Positions 1-6,290 are shown, numbered from the stretch's first letter. The stretch is DNA of 6,498 nt from Syntrophus sp. (in: bacteria) (GCA_003451635.1 DMAT01000105.1:1-6498), one strand, 5' to 3'. Made by a program: numbers and translations. Notes: generated by a model from the sequence alone, not told the origin.

Positions 1-472
1 TATCGGCAAGGTAGGCATTCCCGATGCCATTCTTCTCAAACCGGGACGCTTCACCCCCGAGGAATTTGAAATCATGAAATCCCATACCACCCTGGGGCGG
101 GATGCGATTCTGGCTGCAGAGCAGCGGCTGGGCCTGGAATTGCCTTTTCTCTACTATGCTAAGGAGATCGCCTACTCCCATCAGGAAAAATGGGATGGGA
201 CGGGCTACCCCGAGGGCCTGTCGGGGGACGACATTCCCATTTCCGGGCGCCTGATGGCGGTGGCGGACGTGTACGACGCCCTTATCTGCCGGCGCGTATA
301 CAAAGAAGGCATGCCTCACGAAAAGGCGGTGGGAATCATCTGCGAGGGGAGCGGCACCCATTTCGACCCCGACATGGTGGATGCCTTCAGGGAAATCGCT
401 GCCGACTTTAGAGAGATCGCCAAACGCTATGAGGACACGGATAACGATCTCGAGAAGCACGCAAAAAAGTAG
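1..472 (+). CDS. HD-GYP domain protein, C-terminal part (probable cyclic-di-GMP phosphodiesterase)
   Basis: The gene is open at the left edge; the reading frame starts at base 2 and gives the last 156 residues. The visible part is the second half of an HD-GYP domain: it opens with IGKVGIPDAIL, the stretch after the HD pair, then a helix with MKSHTTLGRDAI. The signature HQEKWDGTGYP and the following GRLMAVADVYDAL and SGTHFDPDMVDAF complete it. HD-GYP proteins hydrolyse cyclic di-GMP at a two- or three-metal centre in the cytoplasm. The usual HHE before the GYP loop reads HQE here, a form I recall as common in receiver-linked HD-GYP proteins, so it need not mean loss of activity. The N-terminal sensor or receiver domain lies outside the window. 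The tail after the domain is short and charged. It converges on the cNMP-FHA gene with 59 bases between the stops and no clear terminator there. The family call is firm; the partner domain is unknown. Confidence 0.93.
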   Translation, partial: IGKVGIPDAILLKPGRFTPEEFEIMKSHTTLGRDAILAAEQRLGLELPFLYYAKEIAYSHQEKWDGTGYPEGLSGDDIPISGRLMAVADVYDALICRRVYKEGMPHEKAVGIICEGSGTHFDPDMVDAFREIAADFREIAKRYEDTDNDLEKHAKK

Positions 473-531
473 CGCGGTGATTACACATATTCATTGTAAA
501 GGTTTTACTGTGGCGTCAAGAAGTTATCCTA

Positions 532-1293
532 TTAAGGAATGTCGAGTTCGAATTTATAGAGGGAAGTGGTGGCGCCCAGGATAAGGGTATGCTTCCCCTT
601 CTCTAAAAGGAAGTTTTTCTTAGCTTCCCGTTTACCAACCCGGACGCCGTCAATGGTCGTACCCAGCGTACTTGCTGTATCGATGAGGTAATATCTGTCC
701 TGAACGAGGGCTACAACACAATGTGTTCGCCAAAGTTGATAGGGCTCTTTGTCCAATAGCTTCAGGTCAACGGTGTCAAACGTGCCATCCTTCGCTGAAC
801 GGCCGATGCTGAAAGGGGACTTTGAGATTTCGATCTCCTTCTTGCCTTGGAGCGCCCGTTCGGCATCCGCCGTCAAGGCCCGCAAACAAAGGACTTTTTT
901 AGTCTCAATATTGGGCGCTTCCACTTCCGTGGCACCCTTTTCCTCAAAAGCAACGGCAAGCCGATTCGTGTTAATCAGCTTGCGGAAGGCCTCTTTCAAA
1001 ATGGGAATAATGCTCTTGGGGTTGGTGTTTAGCATTACCTCAAAGTCTTCACGACTGATGGTATTAACTCCCGTATCTTCCAGGGCTACTACCGATGCGG
1101 AGTGAGCTTCCCCGGTGAGAAGGCACATCTCGCCAACAACATTGCCTACACCCAGCTTTGCCAAGACGATTCTTTTTCCCTTTTCCATTTTGAATACTTC
1201 CACGCTTCCCTTTTGGATGAGATAGGCATTCTCCTCCGCAGAACCATCCTCAATTATGAGATCATCCTTCTTGAAATATTTCATCTCGAACAT
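532..1293 (-). CDS. Cyclic-nucleotide-binding domain plus FHA domain protein
   Basis: A 253-residue cytoplasmic protein with two sensory domains and no DNA-binding or catalytic domain. Residues 5-115 are a CAP-type cNMP-binding fold, with AYLIQKGSVEVF and the phosphate-cassette region GEMCLLTGEAHSASV (54-68). Residues 150-253 are an FHA domain: IGR (163-165), RTH (189-191) and IDTASTLGTTIDG (204-216). The domains are joined by a charged linker (116-135). A longer version would start at a TTG at 1330-1332 and add 13 residues; I prefer the ATG at 1291-1293 because AGGGAG stands seven bases before it. Odd points: the cassette arginine that grips the cyclic phosphate is His64, and the FHA phospho-site serine and asparagine appear as Trp188 and Leu210, so ligand binding may be altered. 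The gene follows the response regulator after 76 bases on the same strand and is probably co-transcribed. A role as adaptor or scaffold in phospho-signalling is inference. Confidence 0.9.
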   Translation of the reverse strand: MFEMKYFKKDDLIIEDGSAEENAYLIQKGSVEVFKMEKGKRIVLAKLGVGNVVGEMCLLTGEAHSASVVALEDTGVNTISREDFEVMLNTNPKSIIPILKEAFRKLINTNRLAVAFEEKGATEVEAPNIETKKVLCLRALTADAERALQGKKEIEISKSPFSIGRSAKDGTFDTVDLKLLDKEPYQLWRTHCVVALVQDRYYLIDTASTLGTTIDGVRVGKREAKKNFLLEKGKHTLILGATTSLYKFELDIP

Positions 1294-1300
1294 GATGCAA

Positions 1301-1306
1301 CTCCCT
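1301..1306 (-). promoter_or_regulatory. Ribosome binding site deciding the cNMP-FHA start
   Basis: On the minus strand this reads AGGGAG, seven bases before the ATG at 1291-1293. It lies inside the extra codons of the longer TTG-initiated reading (start at 1330-1332), which is why the shorter 253-residue product is chosen. Confidence 0.7.
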
Positions 1307-1369
1307 TTTTCCACCTTTAACAAATCATTCAAAATATCGCTACGAAAGCAATGACTAATAGGATCAGTC

Positions 1370-1726
1370 CTAAAGAAGCTTTATCAGGATAGTTGTATTG
1401 AGATAGTCAAAGTCGATCGGTTTCGTAACATAATCATAGGCGCCATACTCCAATGCGCATTTGGCCGTCTCTTCATCAGTCACCCCGGAAACCATGATGA
1501 CGGGAACATCGGGATCTATTTTTTTGAGCTCTTTGAGGGTGTCGATACCGCTTATGCCGGGCATCATGATATCGAGGAGCACCAATTGTGGTTTGATTTC
1601 TTTAAACATCTGAAGTGCCGCCGTTCCATCTTCCGCTTTATAAACCTCATAACCTTCGGCCATAAGATTAACCTCGATAATCATGAGATTGATCGGTTCA
1701 TCATCAACACATAGGATTTTTTTCAT
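1370..1726 (-). CDS. Single-domain response regulator (CheY-like receiver)
   Basis: A 118-residue protein that is only a receiver domain, with no output domain. All phosphorylation residues are present: the acidic pair Asp8-Asp9 in ILCVDDE, the phospho-acceptor Asp52 in LVLLDIMMPG, the switch residue Ser80 in VIMVSG, the aromatic switch Tyr99 and the conserved Lys102 in YVTKP. Such proteins receive a phosphoryl group from a histidine kinase and pass the signal on by protein contact. No kinase is encoded in the window, so its partner is unknown. The end is slightly short of a typical 120-130 residue receiver: the last helix stops at ILIKLL, which could be a natural end or a mild truncation. 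A GGAG lies ten bases before the ATG, a little far. The cNMP-FHA gene follows after 76 bases and is the natural candidate for a shared transcript and a functional partner. Using it as a receiver for phospho-dependent FHA contact is speculation. Confidence 0.95.
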   Translation of the reverse strand: MKKILCVDDEPINLMIIEVNLMAEGYEVYKAEDGTAALQMFKEIKPQLVLLDIMMPGISGIDTLKELKKIDPDVPVIMVSGVTDEETAKCALEYGAYDYVTKPIDFDYLNTTILIKLL

Positions 1727-1759
1727 TCAATTATTTCTCCTGTTTTTGTATTTGAGTAT

Positions 1760-1787
1760 GTTAAACACTAAACAATGGTAATGGCAA
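1760..1787 (-). promoter_or_regulatory. Candidate sigma-70-type promoter for the receiver/cNMP-FHA pair
   Basis: On the minus strand TTGCCA (1787-1782) and TTTAAC (1765-1760) are separated by 16 bases. They match the -35 consensus at five of six positions and the -10 at four. Transcription would begin near 1753, leaving a leader of about 27 bases with the GGAG at 1737-1740. The surrounding gap (1727-1889) is AT-rich, holds no supported gene and shows no clear terminator after the PHP-like gene, so readthrough from upstream is also possible. Confidence 0.35.
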
Positions 1788-1889
1788 ATAATTTATGTAT
1801 GTCAAATAAAACTGATCGAAAAATGAGTGGTTGCAAGTTGATGAATTGGTGACTGATGTGCAGAGGTTTTCATCCGCCTGATACAATGA

Positions 1890-3338
1890 TCATTTTTTAT
1901 CCTCACGAAATGATACGAAAATCGGATTGCTGACAATGATGCCGGGGCCTCTGACGTCTATCCGGTAGTAAATCTTCTCACCCGGCTTGTAATATTGATC
2001 TGTATGCTCAATCTGAAACGGCAGTTTCTCTTCAAAGACGTTAATCAATGCGCCTGCTCGTATCAGGCGCACCTTTACAGTATTTTGCGCGGCCCCGGCC
2101 GATGAAATGGCGATTTTTATCTTTGGGGAACCAGTCAGAGCTATTGTCTCTCCCGAATTCCCTCGTGTTTGACCGTCCGCAGAGGACAGGGAAAACTCGT
2201 CAAGTTTCATCGCCTGCGGGACTTCGCCCTGATAGGCGTACATATTACCGTTTCTCAGCGCCTTCAAGACGGCGGATTTAGTCTTCTCCCGGACAAAAAA
2301 TACCGTCGGGAATGTCCCCAACTTCTCCTCGCCTTTCCCTTCCCCATGAAAATCCGCCGTGGCGATTCCCCAGGGCGGATGACTACGATAACCTGCACAG
2401 TACTCTTTCAGCGTCATATCCCAGATATTGCCTGGTTCCGTCAAGGTGACATTTTCTCCATAAAGGGCGGCAAACCCCGTATAAGAACGCGATTCATGAA
2501 GCGCCGCAGGGTAAGGCAGGGTACTCACCTGAATAGGCCCCAGTTTCCTGACCCCGGATTTCGTTTCCGGATAATTCCAGAAGGTCATACCCCCTTTTTC
2601 ATTCACATAATCGATAACGAGTTGATAGGGAGCCATCTTCTGATCTCCGTGATAGGGATCGAAAGGAGAACTGCTCCTGAAGGCGGAACTGTTGAGAGTG
2701 AAGATGACGGAGAGTATCAGGGCAATGATGCCGGTAATCCGCAAAAGGCCTTTCCAAAAAGTCATTATCAGGGCCACAATGAATGCGGCTGAAAAAAAGA
2801 TAAGCTCCGGAATGGCATTCCGGATATTTTTGAGAGAGAGGCTGTTATGAAGAATAGGCAGATTTTCGTAATCCTCCGCGTTCTCCATCCCGACGGTTAA
2901 AAGGCGCTTTTCGTGATTATGGGCCGTAAGGACGCCGGTTATGGGATTTCCCGTCCAGTAATAAAAGGGAACCGTTTCCGACCCGGGAATAATAATCATG
3001 TCGGGATATTTCTTTTCCACCTCCCGGATCGCCTGGATAAACTTCCCCGCCCCCTGTTTGTTGATAGAGTTCTGTTCGACAGATTTCTTGAGAATACTGC
3101 GCAGGGGCGGGAGGCCGTATTCCATAGCCATCCGGTCGTGATCGTTGATGAAAAGGACGTTAAAACCCCGTTGTCTGGCCAAAAGGACAAGTTCTTCTAT
3201 GCTATATTTGCCGTCACTAAAGGTTGTCCGCGTGTCCATCAGGCCGGCAATCTGCTGGTAATCAGCAGCGAAAGACGGTCCGATTCCCGTAATTATCAGG
3301 ATGACGGCAATAAGTAGACTGAAATAGTAACGGTGCAT
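1890..3338 (-). CDS. Secreted, membrane-anchored PHP-like (CehA/McbA-type) protein
   Basis: A 482-residue protein of the PHP phosphoesterase superfamily, closest in style to the CehA/McbA group. Residues 1-24 are a Sec signal peptide: hydrophobic core LLIAVILIITGIG, then PSFA before the likely cut. The PHP pattern follows: TFSDG with SIEELVLLARQRGFNVLFINDHD (39-68), Glu121 in PGSE, His140/His142, and a late ATADFHG (327-332). Two hydrophobic segments (about 178-195 and 201-216), joined by a short basic loop, form a membrane hairpin in the middle of the domain. Residues 372-482 look like the beta-rich C-terminal domain of CehA-type proteins, ending in IVSNPIFV. Both halves should face the periplasm. 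Metal ligands are incomplete: the first HxH is Asp35-Thr-Arg37, and the usual His-Pro reads Tyr256-Pro. It may therefore be a pseudo-enzyme or use a different metal set. The start is supported by GGGA eight bases before the ATG. No substrate can be named. Confidence 0.82.
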   Translation of the reverse strand: MHRYYFSLLIAVILIITGIGPSFAADYQQIAGLMDTRTTFSDGKYSIEELVLLARQRGFNVLFINDHDRMAMEYGLPPLRSILKKSVEQNSINKQGAGKFIQAIREVEKKYPDMIIIPGSETVPFYYWTGNPITGVLTAHNHEKRLLTVGMENAEDYENLPILHNSLSLKNIRNAIPELIFFSAAFIVALIMTFWKGLLRITGIIALILSVIFTLNSSAFRSSSPFDPYHGDQKMAPYQLVIDYVNEKGGMTFWNYPETKSGVRKLGPIQVSTLPYPAALHESRSYTGFAALYGENVTLTEPGNIWDMTLKEYCAGYRSHPPWGIATADFHGEGKGEEKLGTFPTVFFVREKTKSAVLKALRNGNMYAYQGEVPQAMKLDEFSLSSADGQTRGNSGETIALTGSPKIKIAISSAGAAQNTVKVRLIRAGALINVFEEKLPFQIEHTDQYYKPGEKIYYRIDVRGPGIIVSNPIFVSFREDKK

Positions 3339-3449
3339 AAAAACAATCCCATCCCCAACAAAGTTTAGAGGGATACCCTTAGCTCACGTCTCCCATACAT
3401 GCCTAAGCCCATACAACAAACACTAATTTTTCACAACCCACAATCCTTG

Positions 3450-3477
3450 TCTATATACCTGATTTATCAGCAGTCAA
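3450..3477 (-). promoter_or_regulatory. Candidate promoter for the PHP-like gene
   Basis: On the minus strand TTGACT (3477-3472) and TATAGA (3455-3450) are 16 bases apart, matching sigma-70 consensus at five and four of six positions. Transcription would start near 3443, giving a leader of about 105 bases before the ATG at 3338. The spacer contains the inverted repeat at 3459-3470. Confidence 0.45.
3459..3470. repeat. Short inverted repeat within the minus-strand promoter spacer
   Basis: CTGAT and ATCAG arms flank TT, a perfect five-base inverted repeat lying wholly between the candidate -35 and -10 of the PHP-like gene. The position would suit a repressor or MerR-type activator site, but an arm of this length can arise by chance. 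Confidence 0.3.
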
Positions 3478-3487
3478 GGATGCTACG

Positions 3488-3516
3488 TTGCAATTGTCTC
3501 CCAGGTTGTATATAAG
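3488..3516 (+). promoter_or_regulatory. Candidate promoter for the rdgC-like gene
   Basis: TTGCAA (3488-3493) and TATAAG (3511-3516) are separated by 17 bases; the -10 matches consensus at five of six positions. Transcription would start near 3523, leaving a leader of about 40 bases that contains the strong ribosome binding site. Together with the minus-strand promoter it makes 3339-3563 a divergent control region. Confidence 0.5.
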
Positions 3517-3524
3517 GCGCAACC
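3504..3524. repeat. Inverted repeat around the rdgC-like -10 box
   Basis: GGTTG (3504-3508) and CAACC (3520-3524) are perfect complementary arms separated by 11 bases that include the TATAAG box. This is a plausible operator by position only; no regulator gene is visible next to it. Confidence 0.25.
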
Positions 3525-3545
3525 ACGTCAAAAATAAACAACCTC

Positions 3546-3555
3546 AAGGGAAGGA
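3546..3555 (+). promoter_or_regulatory. Ribosome binding site of the rdgC-like gene
   Basis: AAGGGAAGGA ends eight bases before the ATG at 3564-3566. It fixes that start and contrasts with the thiolase-like gene downstream, which lacks such a site. Confidence 0.7.
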
Positions 3556-3563
3556 CAATACTG

Positions 3564-4640
3564 ATGGGTCTAAAAAAAGGAGCCTTTTCATTCTCAAGAT
3601 TTGGCGTTTCCACCCCCCTGACCGGCAATTTTGCCGATCTGTTTGATGAAAAGATAAAGTCATTCGCTTTTCGGGATTTCTTTCCCGAAAATGAAGAGAA
3701 GTCTCTGGGCTGGACAGGATTACAGGAAATTCTCGATAGTTCATTCGCGTACGCTGCCCATACTCTGGGGGACTACCGGGTCTTTTCCCTGCGCATCGAC
3801 CGCAAGACTACCCCGTCAGCGCTCCTGCGTTTGCGGTTTTTAGAGGCGGAACGGAGCATGCTGGCGGAACGGGAAACAAAAAAACTCTACAAAGAAGAGA
3901 GGGAAGCCCTGCGCGAGTCGATCCGTCAGGACCTGATGAAACAGGCGCATCCCGTCCCCTCGATGCTGGATGTTTGCTGGTCTTTGACAAAAGGAATGAT
4001 TTATTTTTCCTCCCATGCCGAAAAGATCCTCCAGGATTTCCAGGACTTCTTCCGGGAAACCTTCGAGATGGATCTTGCCCTTCATGTGCCCTGGCTGGAC
4101 GCCCTGGGACAAAACAAAGAGGAGACAGAGGAGTTCCTTTCCCGGCAGCCGGGCCGGGAGTTCCTTACCTGGTTATGGTTCAAGAGCGAGGAGCGTGACG
4201 GAAGGATCGCCCTGGAAGGCCAGGAGGAAATCGGTCTGGCCTTTGTGCGACGCCTAATCCTCGAATCGGGAGAGGGAGACTATGCCGAATCCGTCGTCTG
4301 TCAGGGGCAGCACGCATTGTTGCTGGAAGGGAAAGAGGCCCTCCGGCAAGGAAAAAAGATCCGAGAAGCCCGCCTATCCCTGGAAATCGATTCAATGGAG
4401 TGGGAGTTCACTTTCAAGGCGGATCTTTTTCAATTCCAGTCCATGAAACTGCCTGCCCCAACAGAAGAATCTGAGGAAAACAGCGCGCTGGAGGAAGAAG
4501 GACGCTTACTGGAGCGGATATTCCTTTTGGAAAAGGCGATCGAGACAATGGATCGGTTATTTGCCTTCTTCATGGGACTGAGGTTATCGGCGTCCTGGCC
4601 CGCCGAAGTCGCCCGTATGGAGAGATGGATGAACAGGTGA
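3564..4640 (+). CDS. rdgC: RdgC-like recombination-associated protein
   Basis: A 358-residue soluble protein that I recognise as RdgC family from its segment order rather than from one motif. Residues 47-80 (KSLGWTGLQEILDSS...FSLRIDRKTTP) resemble the N-terminal half. Next come the long charged helix RFLEAERSMLAERETKKLYK (91-110) and EALRESIRQDLMKQAHP (114-130). The strand-helix section CWSLTKGMIYFSSHAEKILQDF (138-159) matches the E. coli central region. The C-terminal half contains REFLTWLWF (198-206) and GKKIREARLSLE followed by EWEFTF (263-284). E. coli RdgC forms a ring-shaped dimer on double-stranded DNA and restrains RecA. This version is about 55 residues longer, chiefly through a glutamate-rich hinge (about 300-312) and a helical tail (313-358). 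A strong ribosome binding site and candidate promoter precede it. It is divergent from the PHP-like gene and 51 bases upstream of the thiolase-like gene, which has no obvious functional link. Exact activity in this lineage is inferred. Confidence 0.82.
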   Translation: MGLKKGAFSFSRFGVSTPLTGNFADLFDEKIKSFAFRDFFPENEEKSLGWTGLQEILDSSFAYAAHTLGDYRVFSLRIDRKTTPSALLRLRFLEAERSMLAERETKKLYKEEREALRESIRQDLMKQAHPVPSMLDVCWSLTKGMIYFSSHAEKILQDFQDFFRETFEMDLALHVPWLDALGQNKEETEEFLSRQPGREFLTWLWFKSEERDGRIALEGQEEIGLAFVRRLILESGEGDYAESVVCQGQHALLLEGKEALRQGKKIREARLSLEIDSMEWEFTFKADLFQFQSMKLPAPTEESEENSALEEEGRLLERIFLLEKAIETMDRLFAFFMGLRLSASWPAEVARMERWMNR

Positions 4641-4654
4641 GATAGGATTATGAG

Positions 4655-4683
4655 TTGACAGGATGGTTATCGTTTATTATACG
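4655..4683 (+). promoter_or_regulatory. Promoter predicted to give a leaderless thiolase-like transcript
   Basis: A perfect TTGACA (4655-4660) is followed after 17 bases by TATACG (4678-4683). The predicted first transcribed base is about 4690, two bases before the ATG at 4692-4694. No purine-rich ribosome binding site stands at the right distance. The -10 overlaps an inverted repeat, ATCGT (4669-4673) and ACGAT (4681-4685). Confidence 0.5.
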
Positions 4684-4691
4684 ATTATGGA

Positions 4692-6275
4692 ATGAAGCGT
4701 ATCGCCACGCCTGTCATCGTCGGAGCTGCCCAGTATACCCAAGCCAGGAAAGCCCTGCCCGCCCTCGATCCCCTCGGTCTGATGGCCACCGCAAGCCGCC
4801 TGGCCATTGAAGATACCGGCGTTGGGCAACAGATGACGCGGGGCATCGACACCGTCTGCGTAGTCAATCTTTTTACCTGGATTTACGGGAACGCCCCGGA
4901 AAGCCTCTGCGAAAAATTGGGGATACAGGCAACCTCCCTGAACTACGGACCCATCGGAGGCAACACCCCCCAGATGCTGGTCAACCACTATTGCCGCGCT
5001 ATTGCCAATGGCGAATGCCAGGCCGTCTTGATCACGGGGGCTGAGGCGGTCTACGGTCTGAACCGCGCCCTGGGGGGAAAAGTCCCCTTCGACTGGCCGG
5101 AGCAGGAATCCCAGCCCTTTCTTAAAGACCATCCCACCGCTGTCAACTTCGATGTCCTGCTGCGGGCCGGAGACGGCCTGGAAAGTGAGACCCTGGAAGG
5201 ATATCGCTATCCGTTGAATGACGTGGAAGAGGCATACGATCTCTATCTTCCCCACTTCATGTATCCTTTTTTTGAGACGGCCCTGCGGGCTGCCGCGCAA
5301 GAAAGTGTTGAGGAGCACCGGACACGGCTCGGCAAACTTTGTCATGATCTTTGCGCTGTCGCCGCCGGCAATCCTTACGCCTGGAGCCGTTCTCTTCTCT
5401 CCGGTTCCGACATAACCCGGCCCGCAGAACAGAACCGCATGATCGTTTATCCCTACACAAAGTTTATGATGGCCAACATCAACGTTGACCTGGCGGCCGG
5501 CGTCATCCTGACCAGCGAAGAAATGGCCGCGACGCTGGGCATCAAACGCTCCCGCTGGGTTTACCCGCTGGGGGGTGCTGATTTCCGTAATGTCTGGCAT
5601 GTGAGCCAACGCCCTTGTTTAATGGATTCCCCGGCCCTGACCGAAGCGGCCCGGCTAGCTCTGGAACAGGCGGATCTTTCCATGGACGACATCGGCGCCT
5701 TCGACGTCTACAGCTGCTTTCCCTCCGCCGTGGAGATCGCCCGGCAATCCCTGGGACTGGCGGCAGACGATCACCGAGCGATCTCCCTAACCGGCGGTCT
5801 TCCCTACTTCGGCGGGCCGGGGAATAATTATTCTCTCCACGCCATCGCCGCCATGACCGACAAAATTCGCAGCAACCCCAAATTGAAAGCTATGATAACA
5901 GCCAACGGCTGGTATAACTCCAAACAATCCGTGGGCGTCTATGGGGCGACGTCGCCCGGTAATCGATGGGAATATCGCGACGACAGCTCCGTGCAAAGGG
6001 AAATAGAGAGGCAAGAACTGCCGCTGCCGGTGGAGAAGGCAGGCGGTCCTCTCACCATCGAGGCATATATGATCCGACATGACGCTGCCGGCGCCCCGGA
6101 ACGGGGAACCGTGATCGGACGTCTTACCGACGGCCGCCGCGCCCTGGCCGACATTGACGCATCCCCAAAAGATCTGGACCTTATGGAAAAGACAGAAATG
6201 GTGGGCAAAACAGGGATCGTAAGCTATGTCCCCGAGGGGGGAAAAAATATGATAACAGTGACCGCCATCGTTTGA
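4692..6275 (+). CDS. Thiolase-like protein with C-terminal extension (TLP1-type acetyl-CoA acetyltransferase homologue)
   Basis: A 527-residue thiolase-fold protein, longer than the roughly 390-400 residues of standard thiolases. It starts with TPVIVGAAQYTQ (6-17) and has the first-half segment AVLITGAEAVYG (111-122). The active-site loops are non-standard. At the nucleophile loop, where thiolases carry cysteine, it reads GPIGGNTPQ (86-94). The NEAF/HDCF loop reads YSCF (340-343). The GHP loop reads YFGGPGNNYSLH (372-383), and the last loop is ANGWYNSKQSVGVYG (404-418). The GGPGNNY and ANG...GVY forms are those I recall from TLP1 and similar 'acetyl-CoA acetyltransferase' proteins, which also carry an extra C-terminal domain like residues about 450-527 here. 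Such proteins probably bind acyl-CoA, but thiolytic activity is doubtful without the cysteine. An in-frame TGA at 4656-4658 rules out a longer start. The call as a thiolase relative is firm; the reaction is unknown. Confidence 0.88.
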   Translation: MKRIATPVIVGAAQYTQARKALPALDPLGLMATASRLAIEDTGVGQQMTRGIDTVCVVNLFTWIYGNAPESLCEKLGIQATSLNYGPIGGNTPQMLVNHYCRAIANGECQAVLITGAEAVYGLNRALGGKVPFDWPEQESQPFLKDHPTAVNFDVLLRAGDGLESETLEGYRYPLNDVEEAYDLYLPHFMYPFFETALRAAAQESVEEHRTRLGKLCHDLCAVAAGNPYAWSRSLLSGSDITRPAEQNRMIVYPYTKFMMANINVDLAAGVILTSEEMAATLGIKRSRWVYPLGGADFRNVWHVSQRPCLMDSPALTEAARLALEQADLSMDDIGAFDVYSCFPSAVEIARQSLGLAADDHRAISLTGGLPYFGGPGNNYSLHAIAAMTDKIRSNPKLKAMITANGWYNSKQSVGVYGATSPGNRWEYRDDSSVQREIERQELPLPVEKAGGPLTIEAYMIRHDAAGAPERGTVIGRLTDGRRALADIDASPKDLDLMEKTEMVGKTGIVSYVPEGGKNMITVTAIV

Positions 6276-6290
6276 CATGTTGGAGTATTT

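Noticed and set aside
473..531. Possible bidirectional terminator between the HD-GYP and cNMP-FHA genes
   Set aside because: The only hairpin is GTAAA-GGT-TTTAC, with a five-base weak stem and no T tract on either strand.
1885..1894. Perfect palindrome AATGATCATT over the PHP-like stop codon, followed by a T run on the plus strand
   Set aside because: Once a loop is allowed, the stem is only about three AT-rich pairs, so it does not qualify as a terminator; a site role is possible but unsupported.
2169..2792. Plus-strand 207-codon open frame opposite the PHP-like gene
   Set aside because: The product is rich in arginine, proline and phenylalanine without domain features, and it lies wholly within the recognised minus-strand gene.
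3368..3380. Small inverted repeat AGGG-ATA-CCCT in the PHP-like leader
   Set aside because: The four-pair stem with a three-base loop is too small to support a riboswitch or attenuator.
4677..5609. Minus-strand 310-codon open frame opposite the thiolase-like gene
   Set aside because: It is antisense to a clearly recognised thiolase fold, has no recognisable domain and is explained by the GC-rich codon pattern of the real gene.
6272..6277. Second TTGACA, at the thiolase-like stop codon
   Set aside because: No reasonable -10 box stands 16-18 bases downstream, so it is not called a promoter for the next gene.
5787..6278. Minus-strand 163-codon open frame over the end of the thiolase-like gene
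   Set aside because: It is a shadow of the conserved C-terminal loops of the thiolase-like protein, with no family resemblance of its own.
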